From an uncultured Arachnia sp. (GTDB lineage: Bacteria > Actinomycetota > Actinomycetes > Propionibacteriales > Propionibacteriaceae): 64,000 bases of DNA. How positions within the stretch are numbered: position 1 is the stretch's first letter; the number at the start of each line of letters is the position of its first letter. The stretch covers positions 11,595 to 75,594 of the forward strand of contig CAKUBE010000009.1 in assembly GCA_934636715.1 (NCBI GenBank), read 5' to 3'. Made by a program: the position numbers and the translations under genes. The notes beneath the pieces were generated by a model. That model did not search any database. It had not been told where the DNA came from and was given only the letters and a program-made list of their open reading frames with translations. Shown piece by piece: positions 7,300-15,921 of the stretch.

Positions 7300-8700
7300 T
7301 CAGCGGAACCACTTGGCCATCGGGTTCACGAGGCTGCCGTTGTCCCACACCATGAGGTGCAGGTGGCACCCCGTCGAGTAGCCGGTGCTGCCGACATAGC
7401 CGATCGTCTGGCCCTGGGAGACCCGCTGGCCGACGCTGACGATGTACTTCGACGCGTGGTTGTAGCCGGTGGTGACGTAGTGCCCGTTGACCTTGCCGTG
7501 GTCGATCATGAGCCGGTTGCCGTAGCCCGCGTTGTAGTAGCGGTCGCTCACGACGCCAGACGCCGCCGCCTTGATCGGGGTGCCGCACGCGGCGCCGAAG
7601 TCGGTTCCGTCGTGGAGCTTCCAGTATCCGAGGACCGGGTGCAGGCGCATGCCGTACTGCGACGTGATCCTGCCGCCCGCGGGGTAGATGAAACGGCCGG
7701 ACGAGTTGCTCGACGAGGAGCTCTTGGAGGATGAACCGCTGGAACTCTTCGACGGGCTCTTACTCGGCTTCTTGTTCGTGGACCGGTCGGTGCGAGCGGC
7801 CTTCTCCTTGGCGGCCTTGCGATCGGCCTCCAGCTTCGCCTGGCGGGCGTCCTCCTTGGCGATGCGTTCCTTGATGCGCCGCTCGACGTCCGCGGCGTCG
7901 GCCTCGAGGTCCGCCTGAACCTTCTCGGCCTCCGACACGACGCTGGCTGCCTGCCGCTCCATCTCCTGCCGCTCGGCGAGGAGGTCGGCGACGTCTTCAC
8001 GCGCCTCGTCGGCCCAGCGCTCGGCGGCTTCGCGTTCCTTGAGCTGCTTCGCGGCGGCTTCGCGGAGCCTGGCGGCCTCCTTCTCGGCCTCGTCCGCGAC
8101 GGCCTCCGCGGCCTCCAGCGTCAGCCTGCGCTCCTCCAACTCGTCCAGCTGCTTGGCCGACGACGTGAAGAGCGTGTCCGCGAGCTGGGCGCGGGCGTTG
8201 AGGTTGCTGGTGTCGACGTCGTGGAACAGCAGCGCCAGGTTCATCAGGCCGTCGGTGTTCTGCGTCGTGACCAGGATCTCTTCGTTGAGCCTGCGGTTCG
8301 TCGAATCGAGGGCCGCTTTCGCGGCTGCGACGTCGGCCTGGGCCTGCACCAGCTTGGCCTCCGCGACCTCCAACTCGGCTGCGGCCTTCTCGTCGCGCTT
8401 CTCAGCCGCCTCGCGCTCGCGCTCGGCCGCGGCCAGGCGCTGCTCGGCGGCGTTGAGATCGGCCTGCGCGCGTTCAGCGGCGGCCACCGCGTCGTCGTGT
8501 TTGGCCACAGCCTCGTCGACGACGGACTCCTGCTTCTCGATCTGCTGCTGGAGCTGATCCTTCTTGTCGTCCAGCTTGTCGGCGTGAGCCGGTTGCCAGG
8601 TTCCCAGAAGTCCGACGGTGACCGCAGCGGCGACGATGCCCCGCGCGTACTTCAAGGCCACGCCCCGACGCTGGGACGTGCGCGATGGTTCCCGATTCAC
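7300..8700 (-). CDS. Coiled-coil M23 peptidoglycan endopeptidase (FtsEX-linked)
   Basis: The 466-residue precursor has a signal peptide ending near AHA-40. A long Ala/Glu/Lys-rich coiled coil spans about 41-290, a Ser/Lys-rich linker about 291-335, and a LytM/M23 domain 336-466. The zinc ligands are in HDGTDFG (His, Asp) and HLH near the end. The layout matches PcsB/EnvC-like septal hydrolases or activators, whose coiled coil docks on FtsX. Directly downstream of ftsE-ftsX, it is probably switched on by FtsEX at the septum. The GTG at 8700 follows AGGAGG. The complete zinc site suggests an active enzyme, unlike EnvC, which has lost its own. Confidence 0.9.
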   Translation of the reverse strand: MNREPSRTSQRRGVALKYARGIVAAAVTVGLLGTWQPAHADKLDDKKDQLQQQIEKQESVVDEAVAKHDDAVAAAERAQADLNAAEQRLAAAEREREAAEKRDEKAAAELEVAEAKLVQAQADVAAAKAALDSTNRRLNEEILVTTQNTDGLMNLALLFHDVDTSNLNARAQLADTLFTSSAKQLDELEERRLTLEAAEAVADEAEKEAARLREAAAKQLKEREAAERWADEAREDVADLLAERQEMERQAASVVSEAEKVQADLEADAADVERRIKERIAKEDARQAKLEADRKAAKEKAARTDRSTNKKPSKSPSKSSSGSSSKSSSSSNSSGRFIYPAGGRITSQYGMRLHPVLGYWKLHDGTDFGAACGTPIKAAASGVVSDRYYNAGYGNRLMIDHGKVNGHYVTTGYNHASKYIVSVGQRVSQGQTIGYVGSTGYSTGCHLHLMVWDNGSLVNPMAKWFR

Positions 8701-8720
8701 TCTCGAGTCCTCCTGGACGC

Positions 8721-9623
8721 CTAGATCTTCAAGTACTTCCGTGTGGCCAGCAGCGTGGGGATCACCGCAAGGGCAATTCCGACCGCCGTGACGGCCAGAA
8801 TGGCAGTTGCCAGGTCTCGCCACCCAATCCAGGGTAAAGATGAGATCGAGGGTTTGGCGTTCTCCACAATGACGAACCAGTAGCCCGCTGTCAAGGCTAT
8901 TGCCGCGATTCCTATGCCGATCAGGCCCGCGACGAGCGATTCGAGCAGGAACGGCAGAAGGATGTAGATGTTCGACGCGCCGACGAGCCGCATGATGCCG
9001 ATCTCGCGGCGGCGGGCGAAAGCGGCCATCCGGATGGTGTTCGCGATCTGGAGCGCGCCGGCCAGAAGGAGCAGCGCGCTCATCGTGAGCGTTGCCCACT
9101 GCAGGGCACCCAGCCACTTGAACATCGGCTCGAGGATGGTGTGCAGATCCTGCACCTTCTGGACGCCCTGGAGCCCCTTGGCCTCGCTGACGACGCCCGC
9201 GAAGTTCTCCGGATTCACCAGCTTCACGCTGAAGGAGTCCTGCATGTCGTCGGCGGTCCGGGACGAGAGGGCCGGCGAATCCGCAAACACCCGCTGGAAC
9301 TCCTCGAACTGCTCCTGCTTCGAGACATAGATGACCTCGCTCACCTCGGGATTGTTCTCCAAGGTGGTGCGGATGGTGTCGCGCTGGGCGTCGGTGGCGT
9401 CCTTGCCCTCCTCGCACAGGCCACCGGTGGTGTTGGCGGTGCAGAGGTAGACCGAGATCTGGATCTTGCTGTACAGGTCGCGCTTCGCGAGACGGACCTC
9501 CATCGCGGTCAGGAAGCCGGCGCCGAGCAGGGTGAGCGAGACGCCCATGGTGACGACGACCGCGATGGTCATGGCCAGGTTCCGGCGGAGCCCGGACCAG
9601 GTTTCGCGCAGTGAATGCCGCAT
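8721..9623 (-). CDS. ftsX: Cell division protein FtsX
   Basis: The 300-residue permease-like subunit has the FtsX topology: a first membrane helix (about residues 14-38), a large extracytoplasmic loop with a Cys pair (CTANTTGGLC), then three helices near 175-200, 215-247 and 268-293. With FtsE it forms an ABC complex that transmits ATP hydrolysis to a periplasmic peptidoglycan hydrolase. Typical actinobacterial length. It lies 19 bp after ftsE and 20 bp before the M23 peptidase gene. Confidence 0.96.
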   Translation of the reverse strand: MRHSLRETWSGLRRNLAMTIAVVVTMGVSLTLLGAGFLTAMEVRLAKRDLYSKIQISVYLCTANTTGGLCEEGKDATDAQRDTIRTTLENNPEVSEVIYVSKQEQFEEFQRVFADSPALSSRTADDMQDSFSVKLVNPENFAGVVSEAKGLQGVQKVQDLHTILEPMFKWLGALQWATLTMSALLLLAGALQIANTIRMAAFARRREIGIMRLVGASNIYILLPFLLESLVAGLIGIGIAAIALTAGYWFVIVENAKPSISSLPWIGWRDLATAILAVTAVGIALAVIPTLLATRKYLKI

Positions 9624-9642
9624 GTCGGTGAGTTCTCCTGTC

Positions 9643-10329
<687 letters not shown>

Positions 10330-10345
10330 TGATGCTCCGACGGGT

Positions 10346-10376
10346 GGGGGGGGGAAGAATCTGAGAAACTCTCAGA
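10346..10376 (-). promoter_or_regulatory. ftsE leader: G-tract and small hairpin
   Basis: Between prfB and ftsE (10330-10461) there is a run of nine G (10346-10354) next to a perfect small inverted repeat, TCTGAG / CTCAGA (10360-10376). The hairpin could be the prfB terminator or a leader element for ftsE; the sequence alone does not decide. Confidence 0.35.
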
Positions 10377-10461
10377 CCGGACGAGTCTATGCGACGACCC
10401 GACGACCCCCAACCCGACACGCCTGGCGGCTGCCGGAGAGCCGATCGTCACCGAGCGACGA

Positions 10462-11574
10462 TCAGACGGATGTCTCGCTCTTCTTGCGCCAGCGGATGCC
10501 GGCGTCGATGAAGCCGTCGATGTCGCCCTGGAAGACCGCCTCGGGGTTGCCGACCTCGTGCTCCGTGCGCAGATCCTTGACCATCTGGTACGGGTTCATC
10601 ACGTAGGAGCGCATCTGCGCGCCCCACGAGTTCCCACCGTCGCCCTTGAGCGCGTTCATCTCCTTCTCGCGGTCCTGGCGCGCCTTCTCGAGGAGGCGGG
10701 CCTGAAGCACGCGCAGCGCCGCGGCCTTGTTCTGGAGCTGCGACTTCTCGTTCTGGCAGCTGACGACGATGCCCGTCGGCAGGTGCGTGATGCGGACGGC
10801 GGAGTCGGTGGTGTTGACCGACTGGCCGCCGGGGCCGGAGGACCGGAAGACGTCGATCCGCAGCTCGCCCTCGGGGATGTCGATGTGGTCGGTCTCCTCC
10901 GTGACGGGAAGGACCTCGACGCCGGCGAACGACGTCTGGCGGCGGCCCTGGTTGTCGAACGGCGAGATCCGCACCAAGCGGTGCGTGCCCTGCTCGACCG
11001 AGAGCGTGCCGTACGCGAACGGCGCCTTGATGGCGAACGTGGCGGACTTGAGGCCCGCCTCCTCCGCGTAGGAGGTGTCGTAGACCTCGACCGGGTAGCC
11101 GTGGCGGTCCGCCCACCGCAGGTACATGCGCATCAGCATCTCGGCGAAGTCCGCGGCGTCGACGCCACCCGCCTCCGCGCGGATGGTCATCAGCGCGTCG
11201 CGCGGGTCGTACTCGCCCGACAGCAGCGTGCGCACCTCGAGCGCCGAGACGTCGGCTCCGAGCTTCGCCAGCTCGCGGCTGACCTCGGCGCGAGCGTCCG
11301 CGTCGCCCTCCTCCTCGGCGAGCTCGAGCATGACCTCGGCGTCCTCGAGACGCGAACGAAGGCCGACGAGGCGGTCGACCTCGCCCTGCTTGAACGACAG
11401 CTGGGAGGTGACCCGCTGGGCGTTCTCCTGGTCGTCCCACAGGTTCGGCGCCGCGACCTGCTCCTCCAGCACGGCGATCTCCGCGCGAAGCCTTTCGAGG
11501 TCGGCGACGGCCTCGATCGAGTCGAGCGATCGGCCGAGGTCCGAGATACGAGCGGTCAGGTCTTCGTTAGCCAC
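10462..11574 (-). CDS. prfB: Peptide chain release factor 2
   Basis: The 370-residue product has the RF2 tripeptide in [12 protein letters not shown] (SPF reads UGA/UAA) and the GGQ peptidyl-tRNA hydrolysis motif in [16 protein letters not shown]. The frame is continuous from GTG 11574, so no programmed frameshift is used for autoregulation, unlike in E. coli. Gln of GGQ is normally methylated by PrmC. Upstream of ftsE on the same strand, as in many actinobacteria. Confidence 0.96.
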   Translation of the reverse strand: MANEDLTARISDLGRSLDSIEAVADLERLRAEIAVLEEQVAAPNLWDDQENAQRVTSQLSFKQGEVDRLVGLRSRLEDAEVMLELAEEEGDADARAEVSRELAKLGADVSALEVRTLLSGEYDPRDALMTIRAEAGGVDAADFAEMLMRMYLRWADRHGYPVEVYDTSYAEEAGLKSATFAIKAPFAYGTLSVEQGTHRLVRISPFDNQGRRQTSFAGVEVLPVTEETDHIDIPEGELRIDVFRSSGPGGQSVNTTDSAVRITHLPTGIVVSCQNEKSQLQNKAAALRVLQARLLEKARQDREKEMNALKGDGGNSWGAQMRSYVMNPYQMVKDLRTEHEVGNPEAVFQGDIDGFIDAGIRWRKKSETSV

Positions 11575-11649
11575 AGTCGGGCAGTCTACCTCGGGCGGTA
11601 CCCTGTGTGAGTTCACGCGCGACCGGCGTGACGAGCGAGAGGACCTGAG

Positions 11650-12105
11650 ATGGCTGCGACGAAGGATCGGCTGAAGCGAGACTTGGCGGCTGCGCTGCGC
11701 GCCAAGGACGAGTCCGCCAAGACGAACATCCGGATGATGATGGGCGCCATCACCGTCGCCGAGGTCGCCGGCAACACCGCGCGCGAGTTGAGCGACGCGG
11801 AGGAGCTCGCCGTCGTCACCAAGGAGATGCGCCAGCGCCGCGACGCCGCCGCCGTGTATGCAGAGGCGGGCCGCGCGGACCTCGCCGAGAAGGAGTCCGC
11901 GGAGGCCGACTTCATCTCCCAGTACCTGCCGACTCCCCTCACCGAGGACGAGTTGGTGAGCCTCGTCGACGAGGCCATCGCCGCGCTGGGCGAGCCGCCG
12001 ACGATGAAGCACATGGGCGCCGTCGTGAAAGCCGTCGGCGCGAAGGCCGAGGGCCGCGCGGAGGGCAAGCAGATCGCCGCGCTCGTCCGCTCCCGGCTGG
12101 GCTGA
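11650..12105 (+). CDS. GatB/YqeY domain protein
   Basis: The 151-residue product starts [21 protein letters not shown] and ends [10 protein letters not shown], typical of YqeY proteins related to the tail of GatB. The role is not established; tRNA-dependent amidotransferase binding is suspected for the family. The ATG follows GAGAGGACC. A TACCCT -10-like element lies about 50 bp upstream. Its stop overlaps the next start by one base (TGATG), indicating translational coupling. Confidence 0.88.
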   Translation: MAATKDRLKRDLAAALRAKDESAKTNIRMMMGAITVAEVAGNTARELSDAEELAVVTKEMRQRRDAAAVYAEAGRADLAEKESAEADFISQYLPTPLTEDELVSLVDEAIAALGEPPTMKHMGAVVKAVGAKAEGRAEGKQIAALVRSRLG

Positions 12106-12491
12106 TGCTCTCGCACGCCCTGGCCGAGCGGCTGCGCGACGCCGTCGCGTGGCGCCCCTCCCCCGGCGACCGGTTCTACATCCCCAACAAGGAGATGGAC
12201 GACGAGGTCTTCCACATCGCGGAGATGACGGTCGAGGTGCACACCCACCACGGCGTCGAGACGGTCAAGTTCAACGGCACGACGGAGTGGGCGCTCGACT
12301 CGCTGCCCAAGGACGACGTCCTCTGGCTCCCCCGCGAGGACCAGCTGCGCGGCCTCCTGGGCGAGCGCTTCGTCGCGCTCGAACGGCAGGACGACACCTG
12401 GGTCGTCACCTACCGCACGGCCGAAGGAAATCGTCGAACCCGCGCCGCAGACGTCGAGGACGCCTACGCGATGGCCGTGCTCGGGGAGTAG
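12105..12491 (+). CDS. Conserved actinobacterial protein of unknown function
   Basis: The 128-residue acidic, soluble product has no signal peptide or membrane segment. Features such as [19 protein letters not shown] and a C-terminal [12 protein letters not shown] resemble short actinobacterial proteins that databases sometimes label pilus-assembly CpaE; that name has no visible basis here (no ATPase motifs). It overlaps the YqeY gene by one base and ends about 55 bp before tRNA-Val. Confidence 0.65.
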   Translation: MLSHALAERLRDAVAWRPSPGDRFYIPNKEMDDEVFHIAEMTVEVHTHHGVETVKFNGTTEWALDSLPKDDVLWLPREDQLRGLLGERFVALERQDDTWVVTYRTAEGNRRTRAADVEDAYAMAVLGE

Positions 12492-12546
12492 CCGGTCGCG
12501 GACGAGTGGCCCGCGACGGCGTCGATGAACTAGCCTGTGTCCGCCC

Positions 12547-12620
12547 GCGCGCATAGCTCAGTTGGTTAGAGCACTTCCCTTACAAGGAAGGGGTCGGGGG
12601 TTCGAGTCCCTCTGCGCGCA
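12547..12620 (+). tRNA. tRNA-Val (anticodon TAC)
   Basis: A complete cloverleaf: the acceptor arms GCGCGCA/TGCGCGC close perfectly, the D-arm reads GCTCAGTTGGTTAGAGC, the anticodon arm CTTCC-CTTACAA-GGAAG gives anticodon TAC, and the T-arm is GGGGGTTCGAGTCCCTC. Discriminator A; no encoded CCA. It reads GTA/GTG valine codons. Confidence 0.97.
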
Positions 12621-12674
12621 CCGTGAGCGCCCGCCTCGGAATCGGGATGGGCGATGACGACTACAGTGAGCCCC

Positions 12675-13364
12675 ATGATCGAGGCCGTGACCGACGCCGC
12701 TGAGTTGGCCCGCGTGTACGACGAGGTGCTGGAGCCGAGCTTCCCCGAGACCGAGCTGGTAACCGCCGACGAGTTCATCGCGTCCGGTGCCGCCGGGGAC
12801 CTGGACGTGCTCGTGGCACGCGCGGACGACGGCGGCATCCGGGGCGTGATCGTCGGCGAACGCCACGGCACCGGGATCCTCGTGAACTGGCTCGCCGTCT
12901 CCGGCACGACCCGCCGGGGCGGCGTCGGCGGCCTTCTCTTCGACGCCGGCCTCGAGCGCTGGCTCAGGCAGGACGGCGTCGCCGTCGTCCTCGGCGAGGT
13001 GGAGCGCCCGGACCTGTTCCCCGCGCACCCGCAGTACGGCGACCCCGCGCGGCGCCTCGCCTTCTACGAGCGGCGTGGCGCCGCTGTGCTCGACATGCCG
13101 TACTACGAGCCGCCGCTGCGCGAGGGCGCGGAGCGGCTCCGCGGGCTGCTGCTCGTGATGCTCACCGCCGTCGAGACGGCGCCGCCCCCACGCGTACTCA
13201 CCCCGGCGGAGACGAAGGGCGTCCGCGACGTCCTCCTCGGGACGATCGGCCGCGCCGAACCCGGCGACGACGAGACCGCCAGGGTCTACGCCGCCGTCGA
13301 CGACCCCGCCGGCCTCCGGCTCCTCCCGCTCGCCGAGTACGGCCGCACGCCCGTCTCTCGTTAA
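12675..13364 (+). CDS. GNAT family N-acetyltransferase
   Basis: The 229-residue product has a GNAT core at about residues 50-145. VNWLAVSGTTRRGGVGGLLFD holds the acetyl-CoA-binding (R/Q)xxGxG/A-like loop, and FYERRGAAVLDMPYYEPPL is the typical beta6-beta7 end. The C-terminal 70 residues are an extension. I prefer ATG 12675 because a -10-like TACAGT sits 7 bp upstream, as expected for a leaderless mRNA; an in-frame ATG at 12654 would add seven residues. The acyl acceptor is unknown. Confidence 0.8.
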   Translation: MIEAVTDAAELARVYDEVLEPSFPETELVTADEFIASGAAGDLDVLVARADDGGIRGVIVGERHGTGILVNWLAVSGTTRRGGVGGLLFDAGLERWLRQDGVAVVLGEVERPDLFPAHPQYGDPARRLAFYERRGAAVLDMPYYEPPLREGAERLRGLLLVMLTAVETAPPPRVLTPAETKGVRDVLLGTIGRAEPGDDETARVYAAVDDPAGLRLLPLAEYGRTPVSR

Positions 13365-13370
13365 CTGGCA

Positions 13371-13418
13371 CTAGGTGGGACGTTCGGTACCAAGCTTGGT
13401 ACCAAACCTCCCACCTAG
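13371..13418. terminator. 48-bp nested palindrome after the GNAT gene
   Basis: Outer arms CTAGGTGGGA and TCCCACCTAG enclose the perfect 18-bp palindrome GGTACCAAGCTTGGTACC. On the plus strand CGTTTT follows, so it is a plausible strong terminator isolating the acetyltransferase gene from the large operon. Confidence 0.6.
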
Positions 13419-13584
13419 CGTTTTGCCGGGTCCGCGACCCGGCACCTCGAGTGCCTCAGCGGAGAGCTGAGAATTTCTTCCCAACCGGTGTATCAGGACG
13501 CGCGGTCGGCGCTCCTTCGAGGTGTCATGTGCTTGCGGCCCCGCGGCGGGTTGCACGCGCTCACCCCCGTCGAAGGAGCGTGCC
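13419..13584 (+). promoter_or_regulatory. Hairpin-rich leader of the 15-kb operon
   Basis: These 166 bp contain no gene. Two further inverted repeats are visible: GCCGGGTC / GACCCGGC (13425-13443) and CTCAGC / GCTGAG (13455-13471), the latter followed by the T-rich AATTTCTT and so terminator-like. The promoter of the operon should be here but no clear -35/-10 pair stands out. The ribosome binding site GAAGGAG precedes GTG 13585. Confidence 0.45.
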
Positions 13585-15912
13585 GTGCTCAATTTCCTCA
13601 ACCACTTCACCGTCCCGGGCGTCGAACACGTCACCGTCTTCCACGACGATCAAGACCCGAAGATGTTCTACATGGTGCCGGAGCTGCCGTCGCTCCTGAA
13701 ACGCCAGGACGGCACCCCGTCGTTCTCGCTCATCTCCTTCGCCCGCGACTTCACGCTCCTCGCCGACAAGGCCAGCGCCCTGCCGACCGCCGAGACGGAG
13801 GGCGGGCTGCTGCAGCTGACGACGTGCCTCGAGGTGAACCAGGAGGACCAGAAGAAGATCCGCGCCTACATCGCCGGCGGGATGGGCAACCGCCCGGCGC
13901 CCCGGTTGAACGGCAAGCGCATCCTGCTGATGCGGGTCGCGGCGCTCCGCGGCGACGACATCAAGCTCTCCTACCCGACGTGGGTCGACGGCAAGGTCGC
14001 CTTCCACCTGTTCCCCAGCGGCGGGGAGACCTTCGTCAAGGCGTTGCAGGGCTCGGAGAAGCCGTCGCTCGTCAACACGAACCTCGCCTCCTACACCGCG
14101 TTGCTCGGCCAGGAGGGCCTGCGCCTCATCCGCAGCGCCGTCGAGGACGGCTGGAGCCCCGGCACCATCAACTACTCCGTGTCCTTCGTGGCGCGCATCC
14201 CGAACCTGCGCGTGCGCGTGTGGGGCGAGTCGCGCCAGGTGTACGACGAGATCAAGGAGCACTGCACCATCGTCGAGACCTACCGCAGCGGCAACAGCAC
14301 CCGCCGCTACCAGTTCCCACAGGTCTCGAGCCTCTCCGAGATCCAGGACATGTCCACGAATCTCCACATCGAGTACAACAAGGACGACTTCCGCGCCGGC
14401 GCCGACGCCGGTGGCGAGGACCCGACGAAGGCCGTCGAGGACCTCGTCTTCACCATCGTCAAGCAGATGGTCATGGAGAAGTTCCTCAGCGCCGGATTCG
14501 AGCCGGGACTGAAGGTCGACAAGCTCGGCACGGACCCGCTCGCGCACGGCGGCGGGGAGAAGATGCCCGGCGGCAACCAGCTGTGGCTGAAGGACTTCCA
14601 TCAGGAGATGAACGTCTCCATCGACTTCACCTTCGAGGGCTCCACCAACTTCGTCGTGGAGAAGCACCCGAACTCCGAACTCTTCGCCGTGATCGACAAG
14701 GAGCAGGTGAAGAAGTCGATCATCGAGGCCGACCTCAGCAAGCCGTACTTCACGCTGCTCGACGTCCCGGTCCAGGTGACCGCCGACTTCGAGCGCGACC
14801 CCATCGCCGCCATCAAGGTCTTCCTGGAGTACGACCAGATGGACGAGCAGGGCGGCGGCCGGAAGCGTCAGGTCGAGGAGTTCCTCTTCGACTCCAACGA
14901 CGACCGCTACTACTTCCGCGTCGTCATGGCGCGGCGCGCCGACGGCACCCCGAAGGACGAGTACACCTACCGCAGCCAGATCATCTACAAGGCCAGCGCG
15001 AAGTCCCAGGACCTCATCCCCGTCCCGACGACGGACCGCAACCTGATCATCGGCTACGACCAGCTGAACTGCGTCAACGTCGCCGTCTACTGGGGCGCCA
15101 TCCCCGCCGACGTCGTGCAGCAGGTGCAGGTCTCCTTCCGCTATCCGGGGGTCGACCTGCCCTCCGCGACGGCGGACGCGATCCTGCGCCTCGACGCCCC
15201 GCAGGCCGCCTGGTTCACCTACACGGGCGACAACACCTCGCGCGAGTACGAGTACGACGTCACCTTCTTCATGACCGACGGCCAGCGGGTCACCCAGAAG
15301 AACCTGAAGTCGTCGACCCAGCGCCTCATCATCAACGCCCCGTTCGAGGACAAGCTCCGGGCGACCTTCGTGCCCCAGGGCAGCTTCCCGCCCGTCTCCT
15401 CCATCGTCGTCACCGCCACCTACGCCGACGGCGACTACGACGTCAGCGACGTGCACTCGTTCACCAACGCCGCCGACACCTGGGAGTGGACCGTCGACCT
15501 GCGCGACCGCGCGAAGAGGGACTTCACCTACAAGGTCGACGTCACCTACGCCGACGGCTCGTCGAGCGCCGGCGAGCCGAAGCCCGGCACGGAGGGCACG
15601 ATCCTGGTCGGCGACGTCGCGCGGGAGATGCTGCGCGTCGAGGTCGTCCCCGCGCTGCTCGACATGACCAAGTGGAAGCTCGTCATCGTGCGCCTCTCCT
15701 ACGACGACGGCACCGGCGCGCCGCCCGCGGAGCACGTGGTCCAGCTGACCGCCGCGCCGCCGGACCCGGCCGCGCTCGTCTGGACGGTCCCGCTGAAGGA
15801 CGCCGCGCGGCGGGGCTTCAGCTACCAGATCCAGGCCTACGGCCACGCCGGCGAGAAGCACATCGTCGAGCCGACGCCCACCACCGATCCCCTGCTCGTC
15901 CTCGAGTTCTAG
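13585..15912 (+). CDS. Operon orf1: large beta-repeat protein, founder-type architecture
   Basis: I do not recognise this 775-residue protein. An N-terminal domain (1 to about 225) carries the family motifs GVEHVTVFHDD, MFYMVPELP and EKPSLVNTNLASY, shared with orf4, orf5 and orf6. A helical segment follows (about 280-340, TKAVEDLVFTIVKQMVMEKF), then a beta domain containing KPYFTLLDVPVQV, and three or four Ig-like repeats of about 95 residues to the end (VEPTPTTDPLLVLEF). The repeats share strands such as SIVVTATYADGDYDV and FTYKVDVTYADG. There is no signal peptide, membrane helix or catalytic motif. The GTG at 13585 has GAAGGAG at a proper distance. It is first in a nine-gene operon and orf2 starts 9 bp later. 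A structural or binding role is inferred. Confidence 0.8.
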   Translation: MLNFLNHFTVPGVEHVTVFHDDQDPKMFYMVPELPSLLKRQDGTPSFSLISFARDFTLLADKASALPTAETEGGLLQLTTCLEVNQEDQKKIRAYIAGGMGNRPAPRLNGKRILLMRVAALRGDDIKLSYPTWVDGKVAFHLFPSGGETFVKALQGSEKPSLVNTNLASYTALLGQEGLRLIRSAVEDGWSPGTINYSVSFVARIPNLRVRVWGESRQVYDEIKEHCTIVETYRSGNSTRRYQFPQVSSLSEIQDMSTNLHIEYNKDDFRAGADAGGEDPTKAVEDLVFTIVKQMVMEKFLSAGFEPGLKVDKLGTDPLAHGGGEKMPGGNQLWLKDFHQEMNVSIDFTFEGSTNFVVEKHPNSELFAVIDKEQVKKSIIEADLSKPYFTLLDVPVQVTADFERDPIAAIKVFLEYDQMDEQGGGRKRQVEEFLFDSNDDRYYFRVVMARRADGTPKDEYTYRSQIIYKASAKSQDLIPVPTTDRNLIIGYDQLNCVNVAVYWGAIPADVVQQVQVSFRYPGVDLPSATADAILRLDAPQAAWFTYTGDNTSREYEYDVTFFMTDGQRVTQKNLKSSTQRLIINAPFEDKLRATFVPQGSFPPVSSIVVTATYADGDYDVSDVHSFTNAADTWEWTVDLRDRAKRDFTYKVDVTYADGSSSAGEPKPGTEGTILVGDVAREMLRVEVVPALLDMTKWKLVIVRLSYDDGTGAPPAEHVVQLTAAPPDPAALVWTVPLKDAARRGFSYQIQAYGHAGEKHIVEPTPTTDPLLVLEF

Positions 15913-15921
15913 GAGCCGACG

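Noticed and set aside
10462..11574. A programmed frameshift in prfB
   Set aside because: The reading frame is continuous from its GTG start with no internal UGA.
12105..12491. Naming this protein CpaE (pilus assembly)
   Set aside because: It has no ATPase or receiver motifs and no pilus genes are near.
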